In this document: piece after piece, positions 7,419 through 15,851 of the stretch
Layout of the letters: each line of letters opens with the position of its first letter
Position numbering within the stretch: position 1 is the first letter of the stretch
Source of the DNA: Aliirhizobium wenxiniae
Lineage (GTDB): Bacteria > Pseudomonadota > Alphaproteobacteria > Rhizobiales > Rhizobiaceae
Direction of reading: 5' to 3'
DNA: 64,000 bases
Assembly (NCBI RefSeq): GCF_019511445.1
Contig: NZ_JAEUAN010000021.1
Coordinates: 51,778-115,777 of the forward strand
Made by a program: the position numbers and the translations under genes
Notes under the pieces: model-generated
What the model was told of the DNA's origin: nothing
The model's input: the letters and a program-made list of their open reading frames with translations, nothing else
Databases searched by the model: none

Positions 7419-8853
7419 TCTCCCCAAACAGCCCCCGAGCCTGGGCATGGGAGGATTTCGGTCACTCACCGCACGCGTGCTGCTTATGGCCACAGCCTGG
7501 TCAGCCGTGGCGCTGGTGGTGATCGCGATCGTCATCTCGCAGCTCTACCGGCAATCCTCGGAGCGTGCCTTTACCGATCTGTTGCGCGCGCAGCTCTATA
7601 ACGTCATCAACTCGATGACGATCAGTGAGGACAACAAGCTGTCGGGCAATCCGCAGCTTGGAGACCTGCGCTTCTCCCAGCCTGAAACGGGCTGGTACTG
7701 GATCATCGAGCCGCTCGGCACATTCGCGGCGACGCCGCTTTCCTCTTCCTCGCTCGGGACCTCGAATATCAAAGTGCCGACCATTTTGAGCGTGCCGTTC
7801 AACAACCGGTATGAGCGCTTCTATCGCACCAATGATGCCTTCGGGAACAATGTGCTTGTGGCTGAGACCGAAGTGGTGCTTGACGGTGAGGGGCGCGCCG
7901 CGCGGTTCCGCGTATCCGGCAATCTTGCCGTCGTGGAAGACGACGTGCACAGCTTTTCGCGCAACCTCTATATCACGCTTGCCGTGTTCGGGGTTGGCAG
8001 CCTGATCGTCAACGGTCTGGCTATTCTCTTCGGCCTTCTGCCGCTCAAGGGCGCGCGTCGGGCGCTGGAACGGGTACGGCGCGGCGAAGTCGAGCGGTTG
8101 GAAGGCACATTCCCGCGTGAAATCATGCCATTGGCGAACGACATCAATGCGCTGATCGAAAGCAATCGGCGTATCGTGGAGCGCGCCCGCATGCAGGTGG
8201 GCAATCTTGCTCATTCGCTGAAAACCCCGCTGGCCGTGCTGCTCAACGAGTCGCGGCTGGGAGAAAGAGTGCAAAGCGATCTGGTGCGCTCTCAGGCGGA
8301 AGCGATGCAGAGCCAGGTGCAATCCTATCTCAATCGCGCCCGCATTGCCGCCCAGCGCGAATCTCTGCTGGCGCGCAGCGAGGTCGAGCCGGTTCTCGAG
8401 CGGCTGGTACGGGTGATGCGCAGACTGAACCCTGAGACAGAATTCCATCTGTCCGTATCGCCGCATGCCTTGGCGATTGCGCTGGAACAGCAGGATCTGG
8501 AAGAGACGGTCGGCAACCTTCTGGAAAATGCCGCCAAATTTGCCAAGGTGGGCGTCTGGGTGTCTGCTGCTCAGGCAAGTCCGCCGCCGGCCGCGGAAGG
8601 CGAGGCCGCGCGCAGGGCATGGGTGGAGCTGATTGTCGAGGATGATGGGCCAGGTCTTGAGCCGGAACAGATTACCATCGCATTGAAGCGCGGAAAGAGG
8701 CTGGATGAGAGCAAGCCGGGCGCCGGTCTCGGGCTTTCGATCGTCAGCGAGATTGCCCTTGAGTATAATGGTTCGGTCAAGCTGGACCGCGGCGCCCATG
8801 GCGGCCTGCGGGCAAGGCTGCTCTTGCCCGGTGTGACACGTGACGCTGCGTGA
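7408..8853 (+). CDS. feuQ: FeuQ, sensor histidine kinase
   Basis: A 481-residue membrane histidine kinase starting inside the end of feuP. Layout: a membrane segment at ~25-45 (LLMATAWSAVALVVIAIVI), a periplasmic sensor of ~140 residues, a second membrane segment (YITLAVFGVGSLIVNGLAILFGLL), a HAMP-like linker, an H-box with NLAHSLKTPLAVLLNESR, and an ATPase domain with N-box GNLLENAAKFA and G-boxes DDGPGL and GAGLGLSI. It is the partner of FeuP. FeuN is expected to contact the periplasmic sensor. The domain order is that of PhoQ-like kinases. No defects are seen. The next gene is a lipoprotein ~230 bases away, with its own likely promoter. Confidence 0.85.
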   Translation: MPNSLPKQPPSLGMGGFRSLTARVLLMATAWSAVALVVIAIVISQLYRQSSERAFTDLLRAQLYNVINSMTISEDNKLSGNPQLGDLRFSQPETGWYWIIEPLGTFAATPLSSSSLGTSNIKVPTILSVPFNNRYERFYRTNDAFGNNVLVAETEVVLDGEGRAARFRVSGNLAVVEDDVHSFSRNLYITLAVFGVGSLIVNGLAILFGLLPLKGARRALERVRRGEVERLEGTFPREIMPLANDINALIESNRRIVERARMQVGNLAHSLKTPLAVLLNESRLGERVQSDLVRSQAEAMQSQVQSYLNRARIAAQRESLLARSEVEPVLERLVRVMRRLNPETEFHLSVSPHALAIALEQQDLEETVGNLLENAAKFAKVGVWVSAAQASPPPAAEGEAARRAWVELIVEDDGPGLEPEQITIALKRGKRLDESKPGAGLGLSIVSEIALEYNGSVKLDRGAHGGLRARLLLPGVTRDAA

Positions 8854-9083
8854 TTCCGGTCATGAAATCTGTGGCCAATAAGCAACTGCTAAAGACTTGC
8901 TGTCTTATCTTCTGGACGATCGCATCGCCTGCTATATCATTGAAGTGAAAGGCGGACGAACCGGGGTCTTGAATAGTGTCGATCAGCGAGGCCAGGAGAG
9001 GTGTTCACCGGGCAGACTGCGATGCTGATGTGAAGAGACCGAAGTTCCCGCCAGGCATGCAAGTCGGAGACCATAAGCAAGCG

Positions 9084-9515
9084 ATGCGCCCCACGAGCTT
9101 TTCAACCGTGCTGTTGACCCTTTGCGGAATTGCTGTTGTTTCCGGATGCACGTCTGCGTCCCGATCTGCGACCGGTGCGCGGGGATTATTGTCTCCAAAA
9201 CCGTCGGCATCGGCCGGTTACATTACCGCCTTGCAGGGCGGTATTGTCGGGCGCAGCGGTGCCGATTTGTCGTCCAGCGATCGTTCGCGGGCGCTTGAGG
9301 CGGAATACCGCGCTCTGGAAGAGGCGGCTGGTGGACAGGCCGTGCAGTGGAAGGGCGACGGCGCCAATGGCGAGGTGATCGCCAACGCTCCCTACCAGGT
9401 CGGCGCGCAGAACTGCCGGCAATATCGGCATACCGTGACAGTCGATGGCAAGGATATGCTGGCAAGAGGTGCAGCCTGCCGCAATTCCGACGGCACATGG
9501 ACACCGTTGAACTGA
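9084..9515 (+). CDS. outer-membrane lipoprotein, 17-kDa surface antigen-like
   Basis: The ATG at 9084 gives a 143-residue protein with a lipoprotein signal peptide: hydrophobic TVLLTLCGIAVVSGC with the lipid-modified cysteine about residue 20. A longer frame starting with GTG at 8976 would bury the signal, so the internal start was chosen. The mature part is alanine/serine-rich and ends with a cysteine pair (QNCRQYRHTV and AACRNSDGTW), the pattern of the C-terminal domain of the Rickettsia 17-kDa antigen family (RT0821/Lpp0805-like surface proteins). The function of these proteins is unknown; they are thought to sit in the outer membrane. It stands alone, with ~200 bases before the cytochrome c maturation operon. 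Confidence 0.7.
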   Translation: MRPTSFSTVLLTLCGIAVVSGCTSASRSATGARGLLSPKPSASAGYITALQGGIVGRSGADLSSSDRSRALEAEYRALEEAAGGQAVQWKGDGANGEVIANAPYQVGAQNCRQYRHTVTVDGKDMLARGAACRNSDGTWTPLN

Positions 9516-9723
9516 ACGGTTGAGCCAAAACGGCCGGAATTTCTCCCGCACGCATTCGTGAATTTGATACAGGTCATGGCCGTTGATAGACATTCCCATA
9601 AGTCTTGAAACGTTCTAAAGACCTTGGCCTGTGACGTGGCGATCGGCCGCGGAGATCTCTCAAATTCACGTCAGCGGTAGGCGACAGATTGGAAAGTCAC
9701 TGCCGTTGCAGTAATTGGCGAAC
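9516..9723. other. intergenic region upstream of the cyt c maturation operon
   Basis: This 208-base gap must hold the promoter for ccmI-ccmE-ccmF-ccmH, because the upstream lipoprotein gene ends well before it. I could not pick a convincing -35/-10 pair. No small gene is supported here. Confidence 0.4.
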
Positions 9724-10893
9724 ATGATTTTATGGATCCTTCTTGCGCTCATGACGGCGATCGTCGCCGCAGCGCTGCTTTATCCGCTCTCCCGGCGTTC
9801 CGAGGCTCTTGCACCGGACAATGCCGGTGAGATCGAGGTCTATCGCGACCAGATGAAGGAACTTGACCGGGATCGCGCCGGTGGCCTGATCAGTGCCGAG
9901 GAAGCAGAATACGCCCGCGCCGAAATCGGCCGCAGGCTGCTGGCAGCGGCTGGCAAGCAAGGCGCAGGGGCTGACGGCATTTCCAAGACAAGTGCTTTGC
10001 GCAAGCTGGCAATCGGTATGGTCACCGTGGTGCCGCCTGCAATCGGGCTCTGTCTTTACATCACGCTGGGCAGCCCCGGTTTGCCCGACCAGCCGCTTGA
10101 AGCGCGTCTGGAAAATCCCGGTAACGACATGAACCTGCTTGTCGCCAAGGCCGAGCGGCATCTGGCGCAGAACCCGAATGATGGCTCCGGCTGGGATATC
10201 TTGGCCCCGATCTATTTCCGCACGGCCCGGCTGGGCGATGCGGAACTGGCCTATCGCAACGCCATTCGGCTGATCGGCCCGAACGGCGCGCGTCTTTCCG
10301 GCCTTGGCGAAACGCTGGTCGTCGCCAATGACGGGATTGTCACGGAGGACGCCCGTTCGGCATTCGAGGAAGCGGTGCGGCTGGAGCCGGGAAATGTTCG
10401 GGCGCGCTTTTATGTCGGCGTGGCGCAGGAGCAGGGCGGAAAAGCCGCGGAAGCGAAGGCGACCTTCGAGGAGATCGCCAAGGCTTCACCGCCCGATGCG
10501 CCCTGGATGGGCTTGATCAACGAGCATATCGCCAAGAATGGCGGCACTGTTGCAGCACCATCTCTGGGTGGCCCGAGTGCCGACGATGTGGCGGCAGCGC
10601 AAGACATGTCGCAGGGCGATCGCCAGGAGATGATCCGCGGCATGGTCGATAGTCTCGCATCGAAGCTGGAAGCCGATCCGAACAATATCGAAGGCTGGCT
10701 GAGGCTGGTAAGATCCTACATGGTGCTTGGCGACAGGGATAAGGCACAAGCCGCCTTGAAGACCGGGCTGGAGCATTTCCCCGCCGAAGGAAATGAGGGC
10801 AGGCAGTTGATCGCGCTCGCACAGGAAATTGGACTGTCGGCCGCAGGCGCGGCAAATCCGGGAGCAACCCCCAAGATGGGAGTAACCCAATGA
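9724..10893 (+). CDS. ccmI: cytochrome c maturation protein CcmI/CycH
   Basis: A 389-residue protein. The N-terminus is a membrane segment (MILWILLALMTAIVAAALLYPL), followed by a basic cytosolic loop with EVYRDQMKELDRD and EAEYARAEIGRRLL, a second membrane segment (MVTVVPPAIGLCLYITLG), and a periplasmic TPR domain (YFRTARLGDAELAYRNAI and later copies). This is the usual CcmI layout: it holds apocytochrome c chains and passes them to the CcmF/CcmH haem lyase. An ATG at 9724 is preferred over a TTG at 9715. It is first in a four-gene operon and its stop overlaps ccmE by ATGA. In rhizobia the gene is also called cycH and is needed for respiration and symbiotic nitrogen fixation. Confidence 0.88.
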   Translation: MILWILLALMTAIVAAALLYPLSRRSEALAPDNAGEIEVYRDQMKELDRDRAGGLISAEEAEYARAEIGRRLLAAAGKQGAGADGISKTSALRKLAIGMVTVVPPAIGLCLYITLGSPGLPDQPLEARLENPGNDMNLLVAKAERHLAQNPNDGSGWDILAPIYFRTARLGDAELAYRNAIRLIGPNGARLSGLGETLVVANDGIVTEDARSAFEEAVRLEPGNVRARFYVGVAQEQGGKAAEAKATFEEIAKASPPDAPWMGLINEHIAKNGGTVAAPSLGGPSADDVAAAQDMSQGDRQEMIRGMVDSLASKLEADPNNIEGWLRLVRSYMVLGDRDKAQAALKTGLEHFPAEGNEGRQLIALAQEIGLSAAGAANPGATPKMGVTQ

Positions 10894-11414
10894 CGCGCAA
10901 GCAGAAACGGCTGGCTGTGATCGCCGGTGGCATGAGCTTCATCATCATCGCCGTATTCCTGGTGATGTTCGCCTTCTCCCAGTCGGTCGCCTATTTCTTC
11001 ATGCCGGGCGATCTGGCCACGGCCAATCTGCAGCCCGGAACGCGTATCCGTCTCGGCGGGCTTGTCGAGGCGGGATCGGTTGAGCGTGGTCAGGGATCGA
11101 CGGTGCGCTTCACTGTGACCGACGGGAATGCGACCGTGCCGGTGAGCTATACCGGCATTTTGCCCGACCTGTTCCGCGAGGGGCAGGGGGTTGTGACCGA
11201 AGGTTCGTTCGATGCCGCGACCCACGCTTTCGTGGCCGACAGCGTGCTGGCCAAGCATGACGAGAACTATATGCCGAAGGAAGTTGCCGACCGGCTGAAG
11301 AAGGACGGTGTCTGGGAAGACGGCACGGGCAAGGGCATGGCACCTGCCAAGGATGGCACGGACCAGCAGACCAAGGACAAGACCGGTCAGGTCGTCGGGA
11401 GCACCACGCCATGA
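10890..11414 (+). CDS. ccmE: haem chaperone CcmE/CycJ
   Basis: A 174-residue periplasmic haem chaperone with one N-terminal membrane anchor (residues ~8-30). The OB-fold core has IRLGGLVEAGSV and VPVSYTGILPDLFREGQGVV. The conserved motif LAKHDENYMP places the covalent haem-binding histidine at residue 123 and the conserved tyrosine at 127. CcmE takes haem from the CcmABCD export complex and hands it to CcmF. The C-terminal tail is polar and low-complexity (GTDQQTKDKTG), common in this family. Start and stop both lie in ATGA overlaps with ccmI and ccmF, so the four products are translated together. Confidence 0.92.
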   Translation: MTRKQKRLAVIAGGMSFIIIAVFLVMFAFSQSVAYFFMPGDLATANLQPGTRIRLGGLVEAGSVERGQGSTVRFTVTDGNATVPVSYTGILPDLFREGQGVVTEGSFDAATHAFVADSVLAKHDENYMPKEVADRLKKDGVWEDGTGKGMAPAKDGTDQQTKDKTGQVVGSTTP

Positions 11415-13399
11415 TCGTCGAAATCGGCCATTTCGCGCTGGTACTGGCGCTCGCGACCGCGATCATCGTCTCGATCCTGCCGGTTGTCGGCGTCCATCGG
11501 CGCGATGCCGGCATGATGGCAGTGGCGACGACCGGCTCGCTTGTGATGTTCGGCCTCGTGGCGCTGTCGTTTGCCGCCTTGACCTGGGCCTATGTCGTTT
11601 CCGATTTCTCGGTGAAGAACGTCTGGGAGAATTCCCATTCGCTGATGCCGCTGATCTACAAATATTCCGGCGTCTGGGGCAATCACGAAGGCTCGATGAT
11701 GCTCTGGCTGCTGATCCTCGTGTTCTTCAGCGCGCTTGTCGCAATCTTCGGCCGCAATATTCCTGAAACGCTGAAAGCCAATGTGCTGGCCGTTCAGGCA
11801 TGGATCAGCCTGGCTTTCCTGCTCTTCATCCTTTTGACCTCCAATCCGTTCATTCGGCTCGATCCGGCACCTGCTGAAGGTCAGGATTTGAACCCGATCC
11901 TGCAGGATTTCGGTCTCGCGATCCATCCACCGCTTCTTTATCTCGGTTATGTCGGCTTCTCCGTCTGCTTCTCTTTTGCGGTGGCGGCGCTGATGGAAGG
12001 CCGGATCGATGCCGCCTGGGCGCGCTGGGTGCGGCCATGGACGCTTGCCGCCTGGACATTCCTCACCGCCGGCATCGCCATGGGCTCCTACTGGGCCTAT
12101 TACGAACTCGGCTGGGGCGGCTGGTGGTTCTGGGATCCGGTGGAAAACGCCTCCTTCATGCCCTGGCTTGCCGGCACCGCACTGCTGCACTCGGCGCTGG
12201 TGATGGAAAAGCGCGAGGCGCTGAAGATCTGGACCGTGCTTCTGGCGATCATGACCTTCTCGCTGTCGATGCTCGGCACGTTCCTGGTGCGCTCCGGTGT
12301 GCTGACCTCGGTCCACGCCTTTGCCACCGACCCTTCGCGCGGCATCTTCATCCTCTGCATATTGGCGATCTTTATCGGTGGCGCGTTCATGCTGTTTGCA
12401 TGGCGTGCGCCGACGCTGAAGGCGGGTGGCCTGTTCGCGCCGATCTCGCGTGAAGGCTCGTTGGTCCTGAATAACCTGATCCTGACGGTTTCGACAGCGA
12501 CTGTGCTGACCGGAACGCTTTACCCGCTCGTCCTGGAAACGCTCACCGGTGAAAAAATCTCGGTCGGTGCGCCCTTCTTCAACATGACCTTTGGCCTGTT
12601 GATGCTGCCGCTTCTGATTGCCGTTCCCTTCGGGCCGATGCTGGCCTGGAAGCGCGGCGATCTTTATGGCGCGATGCAGCGGCTCTGGGTGTTCGCCGGT
12701 CTGGCGCTGCTTGCCGGCCTTCTGCTCTGGTATGTGCAGAATGGCGGGCCGATCCTTGCGATTTTCGGTCTGGCGATTGGCTGCTGGGGCATGCTGGGGG
12801 CGGTTGCCGATCTCTGGTATCGCGGCAATTTCGGCAAACTGCCGGTGATGACGTCGCTGCGCCGCCTGAAAGGCCTGCCGCGTTCGGCCTGGGGCACGGC
12901 GATTGCCCATTTCGGCCTCGGCGTCACCGTAATCGGCATCGTTGCCGCCTCGGCCTTCAATACCGAGCATGTCGTCGAGATGAAGCAGGGGCAGACGACC
13001 GATGCGGGCGGTTATGCGCTGACCTTCGACGGTTTCCGCGAGGCGGTCGGGCCGAACTATACCGAGGAGCGTGGGCACTTCACCGTGCGCTCCGGCGGAG
13101 CAGTTGTGGCGGATGTCTGGTCCTCCAAGCGGCTTTATACGGCGCGGCGTATGCCGACCACGGAAGCCGGCATCCTGACCTTCGGGTTGAGCCAGCTTTA
13201 TGTCTCGCTCGGCGACCCGATGGATGGCGGCGGTATTGTCGTGCGCATCTGGTGGAAGCCGCTGATCCTCTGCATCTGGGGCGGTTGCCTGATCATGATG
13301 GTGGGCGGGTTCGTGTCGCTGTCGGACCGACGCTTGCGGGTTGGTGCGCCGTCGAGAAAGGCAAAGCCGGTCAAGGCTGTGATGGAGCCGGCGGAATGA
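11411..13399 (+). CDS. ccmF: haem lyase subunit CcmF/CycK
   Basis: A 662-residue protein with about 15 predicted membrane segments. It contains the tryptophan-rich haem-handling WWD motif GWGGWWFWDPVENASFMPWL at about residues 235-255, and conserved histidines in nearby loops (for example VWGNHEGSMMLW). CcmF joins haem, delivered by CcmE, to the CXXCH of apocytochrome c, working with CcmH and CcmI. Length and motif order are normal. A very long antisense frame covers the same DNA but is a GC-composition shadow. The stop codon TGA is shared with the start of ccmH (ATGA at 13396-13399). Confidence 0.93.
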   Translation: MIVEIGHFALVLALATAIIVSILPVVGVHRRDAGMMAVATTGSLVMFGLVALSFAALTWAYVVSDFSVKNVWENSHSLMPLIYKYSGVWGNHEGSMMLWLLILVFFSALVAIFGRNIPETLKANVLAVQAWISLAFLLFILLTSNPFIRLDPAPAEGQDLNPILQDFGLAIHPPLLYLGYVGFSVCFSFAVAALMEGRIDAAWARWVRPWTLAAWTFLTAGIAMGSYWAYYELGWGGWWFWDPVENASFMPWLAGTALLHSALVMEKREALKIWTVLLAIMTFSLSMLGTFLVRSGVLTSVHAFATDPSRGIFILCILAIFIGGAFMLFAWRAPTLKAGGLFAPISREGSLVLNNLILTVSTATVLTGTLYPLVLETLTGEKISVGAPFFNMTFGLLMLPLLIAVPFGPMLAWKRGDLYGAMQRLWVFAGLALLAGLLLWYVQNGGPILAIFGLAIGCWGMLGAVADLWYRGNFGKLPVMTSLRRLKGLPRSAWGTAIAHFGLGVTVIGIVAASAFNTEHVVEMKQGQTTDAGGYALTFDGFREAVGPNYTEERGHFTVRSGGAVVADVWSSKRLYTARRMPTTEAGILTFGLSQLYVSLGDPMDGGGIVVRIWWKPLILCIWGGCLIMMVGGFVSLSDRRLRVGAPSRKAKPVKAVMEPAE

Positions 13400-13995
13400 A
13401 TAGTCAAAACCCCTCCCCAACCCCTCCCCACAAGGGGGAGGGGCTTCATCGCCCCGTCCTCGGCTCCAGATCCGGGCAGGGCGGTGCCACGGGGCTTCTC
13501 CCCCCTTGTGGGAGAGATGGCCGGCAGGCCAGAGGGGGAATAATCGCCAAACTCCTGATCGCTCTTTTCCTCCTCCTCACCCCCATCCCCGCCTTTGCCG
13601 TTAACCCCGACGAGGTTCTCTCCGACCCCGCACTCGAACACCGGGCGCGGCAGATTTCGGCGCAGTTGCGTTGCATGGTCTGCCAGAACCAGTCGATCGA
13701 TGATTCGAATGCCGAGCTTGCCAAGGACCTGCGCGTGCTGGTGCGCCAGCGGCTGACGGATGGCGATACGGATGGCCAGGTGATCGATTATGTCGTGTCG
13801 CGCTATGGCGAGTTCGTGCTGCTCAATCCGCGGCTGAGCACCAAGACGATCATTCTATGGGCTATGCCGATTGGTCTGTTGATCGCGGGCATCGTTGCAC
13901 TCGTTATTTTCGTCCGAAGCCGGCCTGCAAGGCGTCCTTCAGAGGCGCTGACGGCCGAGGAAAAGGCGAAAATCGACGAATTGCTCGGCCAATAG
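13396..13995 (+). CDS. ccmH: cytochrome c maturation thiol protein CcmH/CycL with repeat-derived N-terminal extension
   Basis: The only good start is the ATG at 13396, which overlaps the ccmF stop as in the rest of the operon. From it the protein is 199 residues. Residues ~49-68 form the expected signal/membrane segment (KLLIALFLLLTPIPAFA), followed by the CcmH domain with the redox pair Cys93-Met-Val-Cys96 in RCMVCQNQS and a C-terminal membrane segment (ILWAMPIGLLIAGIVALVIF). CcmH reduces apocytochrome thiols before haem attachment. Family members usually begin just before the signal segment. Here residues ~5-48 are encoded by a palindromic repeat (13410-13543) inserted in frame, giving a Pro/Gly/Arg-rich extension. 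Either the extension is tolerated or a non-standard internal start is used. Confidence 0.85.
   Translation: MNSQNPSPTPPHKGEGLHRPVLGSRSGQGGATGLLPPCGRDGRQARGGIIAKLLIALFLLLTPIPAFAVNPDEVLSDPALEHRARQISAQLRCMVCQNQSIDDSNAELAKDLRVLVRQRLTDGDTDGQVIDYVVSRYGEFVLLNPRLSTKTIILWAMPIGLLIAGIVALVIFVRSRPARRPSEALTAEEKAKIDELLGQ
13410..13543 (+). repeat. rhizobial palindromic intergenic-type repeat (RIME-like) inside ccmH
   Basis: CTCCCCACAAGGGGGAGGGG at the left end and CTCCCCCCTTGTGGGAGAG at the right end (about 13498-13516) are inverted copies, followed by GATGGCCGGCAGGCCAGAGGGGG. This is the pattern of the short mosaic repeats found between genes in Rhizobium and relatives. Here the whole unit is open in the ccmH frame. 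Confidence 0.75.
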
Positions 13996-13998
13996 GCC

Positions 13999-14022
13999 TC
14001 GAAACACCGATCGAATGTTTCG
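13999..14022 (+). terminator. hairpin after ccmH
   Basis: CGAAACA (13999-14005) pairs with TGTTTCG (about 14016-14022), followed by AAATATTACG. It lies just after the ccmH stop and is a candidate end of the cyt c maturation operon. There is no strong U-run. Confidence 0.4.
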
Positions 14023-14173
14023 AAATATTACGAACATTTCATGCTCTAGCCACCTGCAGTTAAGGTGAAGGCTCCTATATCTCAGTCATCGAACAACGCC
14101 GGACGGCCCCCTTGGATACCCCGATGGGCACCCGGCCAGATTGAGTGACGAAGAGAAGAAGGTAGCTTTCACC

Positions 14174-15730
14174 ATGAGCATTGGACGTCCCTCCCTCAAG
14201 ACAGTGCTGAAGACCTCGACCGTTGCCGGCCTCGCTGCCGTCATGCTGTCCACCGGCATTCCGGCTCAGGTCATGTCCTCGTTCGCCGCCCCGGTTTCCG
14301 TAACCGCGCCGCAGGCACCGAGCTTTGCGGATGTCGTATCCGCGGTTTCCCCCGCTGTCGTTTCCGTCCGCGTCCAGTCAGACGCGCAGCCGGTTTCCGA
14401 CGACAACAGCAATTTCTCCTTCAACTTCGGTGGTCGTGGTTTCGACCAGCTGCCGGACGATCACCCGCTGAAGCGCTTCTTCAAGGAATTCGGCGGCCAG
14501 GGTGGTCCCGGCGGCCCGGGTGCCGGTCCACGTGACCGCGCCGAACGTGGTGGCCCGCGTCCGCATCATCTGCGCCCGACGGCTCAGGGCTCCGGCTTCT
14601 TCATCTCCGAAGATGGCTACATCGTCACCAACAACCATGTCGTTTCCGATGGTCAGGCCTATACGGTCGTGCTCGATGACGGCACCGAACTCGATGCCAA
14701 GCTGGTCGGCAAGGACAGCCGCACCGACCTCGCACTGCTGAAGGTCGATGCGCCTGCCCGCAAGTTCACCTATGTTTCCTTTGCTGACGACAGCAAGGTT
14801 CGCGTCGGTGACTGGGTCGTTGCCGTCGGCAACCCGTTCGGCCTTGGTGGTACGGTGACGGCCGGTATCGTCTCTGCCCGTGGCCGTGACATCGGCTCCG
14901 GTCCCTATGACGACTACATCCAGGTCGACGCGGCCGTGAACCGTGGTAACTCGGGTGGCCCGACCTTCAACCTGAATGGCGAAGTCGTCGGCATCAACAC
15001 CGCGATCTTCTCGCCGTCCGGCGGCAATGTCGGTATCGCCTTCGCCATCCCGGCTTCCACCGCCAAGGACGTGATCGCCGACCTGATGAAGGACGGCAAG
15101 GTCGAGCGCGGTTGGCTGGGCGTGCAGATCCAGCCGGTGACGCAGGATATCGCCGACTCGCTCGGTCTGAAGGAAGCCTCCGGCGCGCTGGTCGTTGCCC
15201 CGCAGGAAGGCTCTCCGGGCCAGAAGGCCGGTATCAAGCAGGGTGACATCGTGCAGGCTGTCAACGGTCAGCCGATCAAGGATGCCCGTGATCTGGCCCG
15301 CCGTGTCGCAGCCTTTGCCCCGAACACCAAGGTCGATGTCGACCTGTGGCGCGACGGCAAGAAGCAGACCATTCCGGTCACGCTCGGCAACATGGCAAGC
15401 GATGAGGCGGCATCTGCCGAACCGACGCAGTCGGATGATCCGGCACCCGCAAGCGAGCAGGCTCTGGCAAGCCTCGGTATCACCGTTGCCCCGGCTGAAG
15501 ACGGCTCCGGCCTTGCCGTGACCGATGTCGATCCGGACAGCGAGGCTGCTGCCCGCGGCCTGAAGAACGGCGAGAAGATCCTCTCGGTCAATAACAAGAA
15601 GGTCGAGAGCGCCGCCGATATCGGCAAGGTTCTCGATCAGGCAAAGAAGGACGGCCGCACCCGTGCGCTGTTCCAGGTCGAGGCAAACGGTTCGAGCCGC
15701 TTCGTCGCCCTGCCGATCAACGAAGGCTGA
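14174..15730 (+). CDS. degP: periplasmic serine protease DegP/HtrA
   Basis: A 518-residue HtrA-family protease. The start at 14174 gives an export signal (LKTVLKTSTVAGLAAVMLSTGIPA); a TTG at 14141 would add eleven polar residues before it. The trypsin-like domain has the catalytic triad in IVTNNHVVSDG (His), RTDLALLKVD (Asp) and NRGNSGGPTFNLNGE (Ser). Two PDZ domains follow (VERGWLGVQIQPV with GIKQGDIVQAVNG, and LGITVAPAEDGSGLAV with GLKNGEKILSVNN). DegP degrades or refolds damaged envelope proteins. A terminator follows at 15803-15836. In rhizobia this gene sits beside the same two-component pair, which suggests envelope-stress control, though that link is inference. Confidence 0.93.
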   Translation: MSIGRPSLKTVLKTSTVAGLAAVMLSTGIPAQVMSSFAAPVSVTAPQAPSFADVVSAVSPAVVSVRVQSDAQPVSDDNSNFSFNFGGRGFDQLPDDHPLKRFFKEFGGQGGPGGPGAGPRDRAERGGPRPHHLRPTAQGSGFFISEDGYIVTNNHVVSDGQAYTVVLDDGTELDAKLVGKDSRTDLALLKVDAPARKFTYVSFADDSKVRVGDWVVAVGNPFGLGGTVTAGIVSARGRDIGSGPYDDYIQVDAAVNRGNSGGPTFNLNGEVVGINTAIFSPSGGNVGIAFAIPASTAKDVIADLMKDGKVERGWLGVQIQPVTQDIADSLGLKEASGALVVAPQEGSPGQKAGIKQGDIVQAVNGQPIKDARDLARRVAAFAPNTKVDVDLWRDGKKQTIPVTLGNMASDEAASAEPTQSDDPAPASEQALASLGITVAPAEDGSGLAVTDVDPDSEAAARGLKNGEKILSVNNKKVESAADIGKVLDQAKKDGRTRALFQVEANGSSRFVALPINEG

Positions 15731-15802
15731 TGCCGCGCTGACCATCTGAGTGATGTTGCGGAGGTGGCACCTCCAGGCCGAACCGCAGGATCAGATCTCA
15801 CC

Positions 15803-15836
15803 AAGGGGCGCCGCCGGAAACGTCGGCGCCCTTCTT
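15803..15836 (+). terminator. rho-independent terminator after degP
   Basis: AAGGGGCGCCG (15803-15813) pairs, with one bulged G, with CGGCGCCCTT (15824-15833), followed by CTTG. It also shows that the regulator gene downstream starts after it, at 15852, and not at an upstream in-frame codon. Confidence 0.65.
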
Positions 15837-15851
15837 GTAACGGAGACCATC

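Noticed and set aside
8976..9083. Upstream GTG start for the surface lipoprotein
   Set aside because: It would put 36 polar residues before a well-formed lipoprotein signal peptide.
11387..13420. A 677-codon open frame antisense to ccmF
   Set aside because: It is rich in Arg, His, Gln and Asp with no domain, and lies fully opposite a gene with clear CcmF motifs. GC-rich third positions keep this frame open by chance.
15750..15851. Upstream start for the degP-linked response regulator
   Set aside because: The added part would cross the degP terminator hairpin (15803-15836), and the ATG at 15852 has a proper ribosome site.
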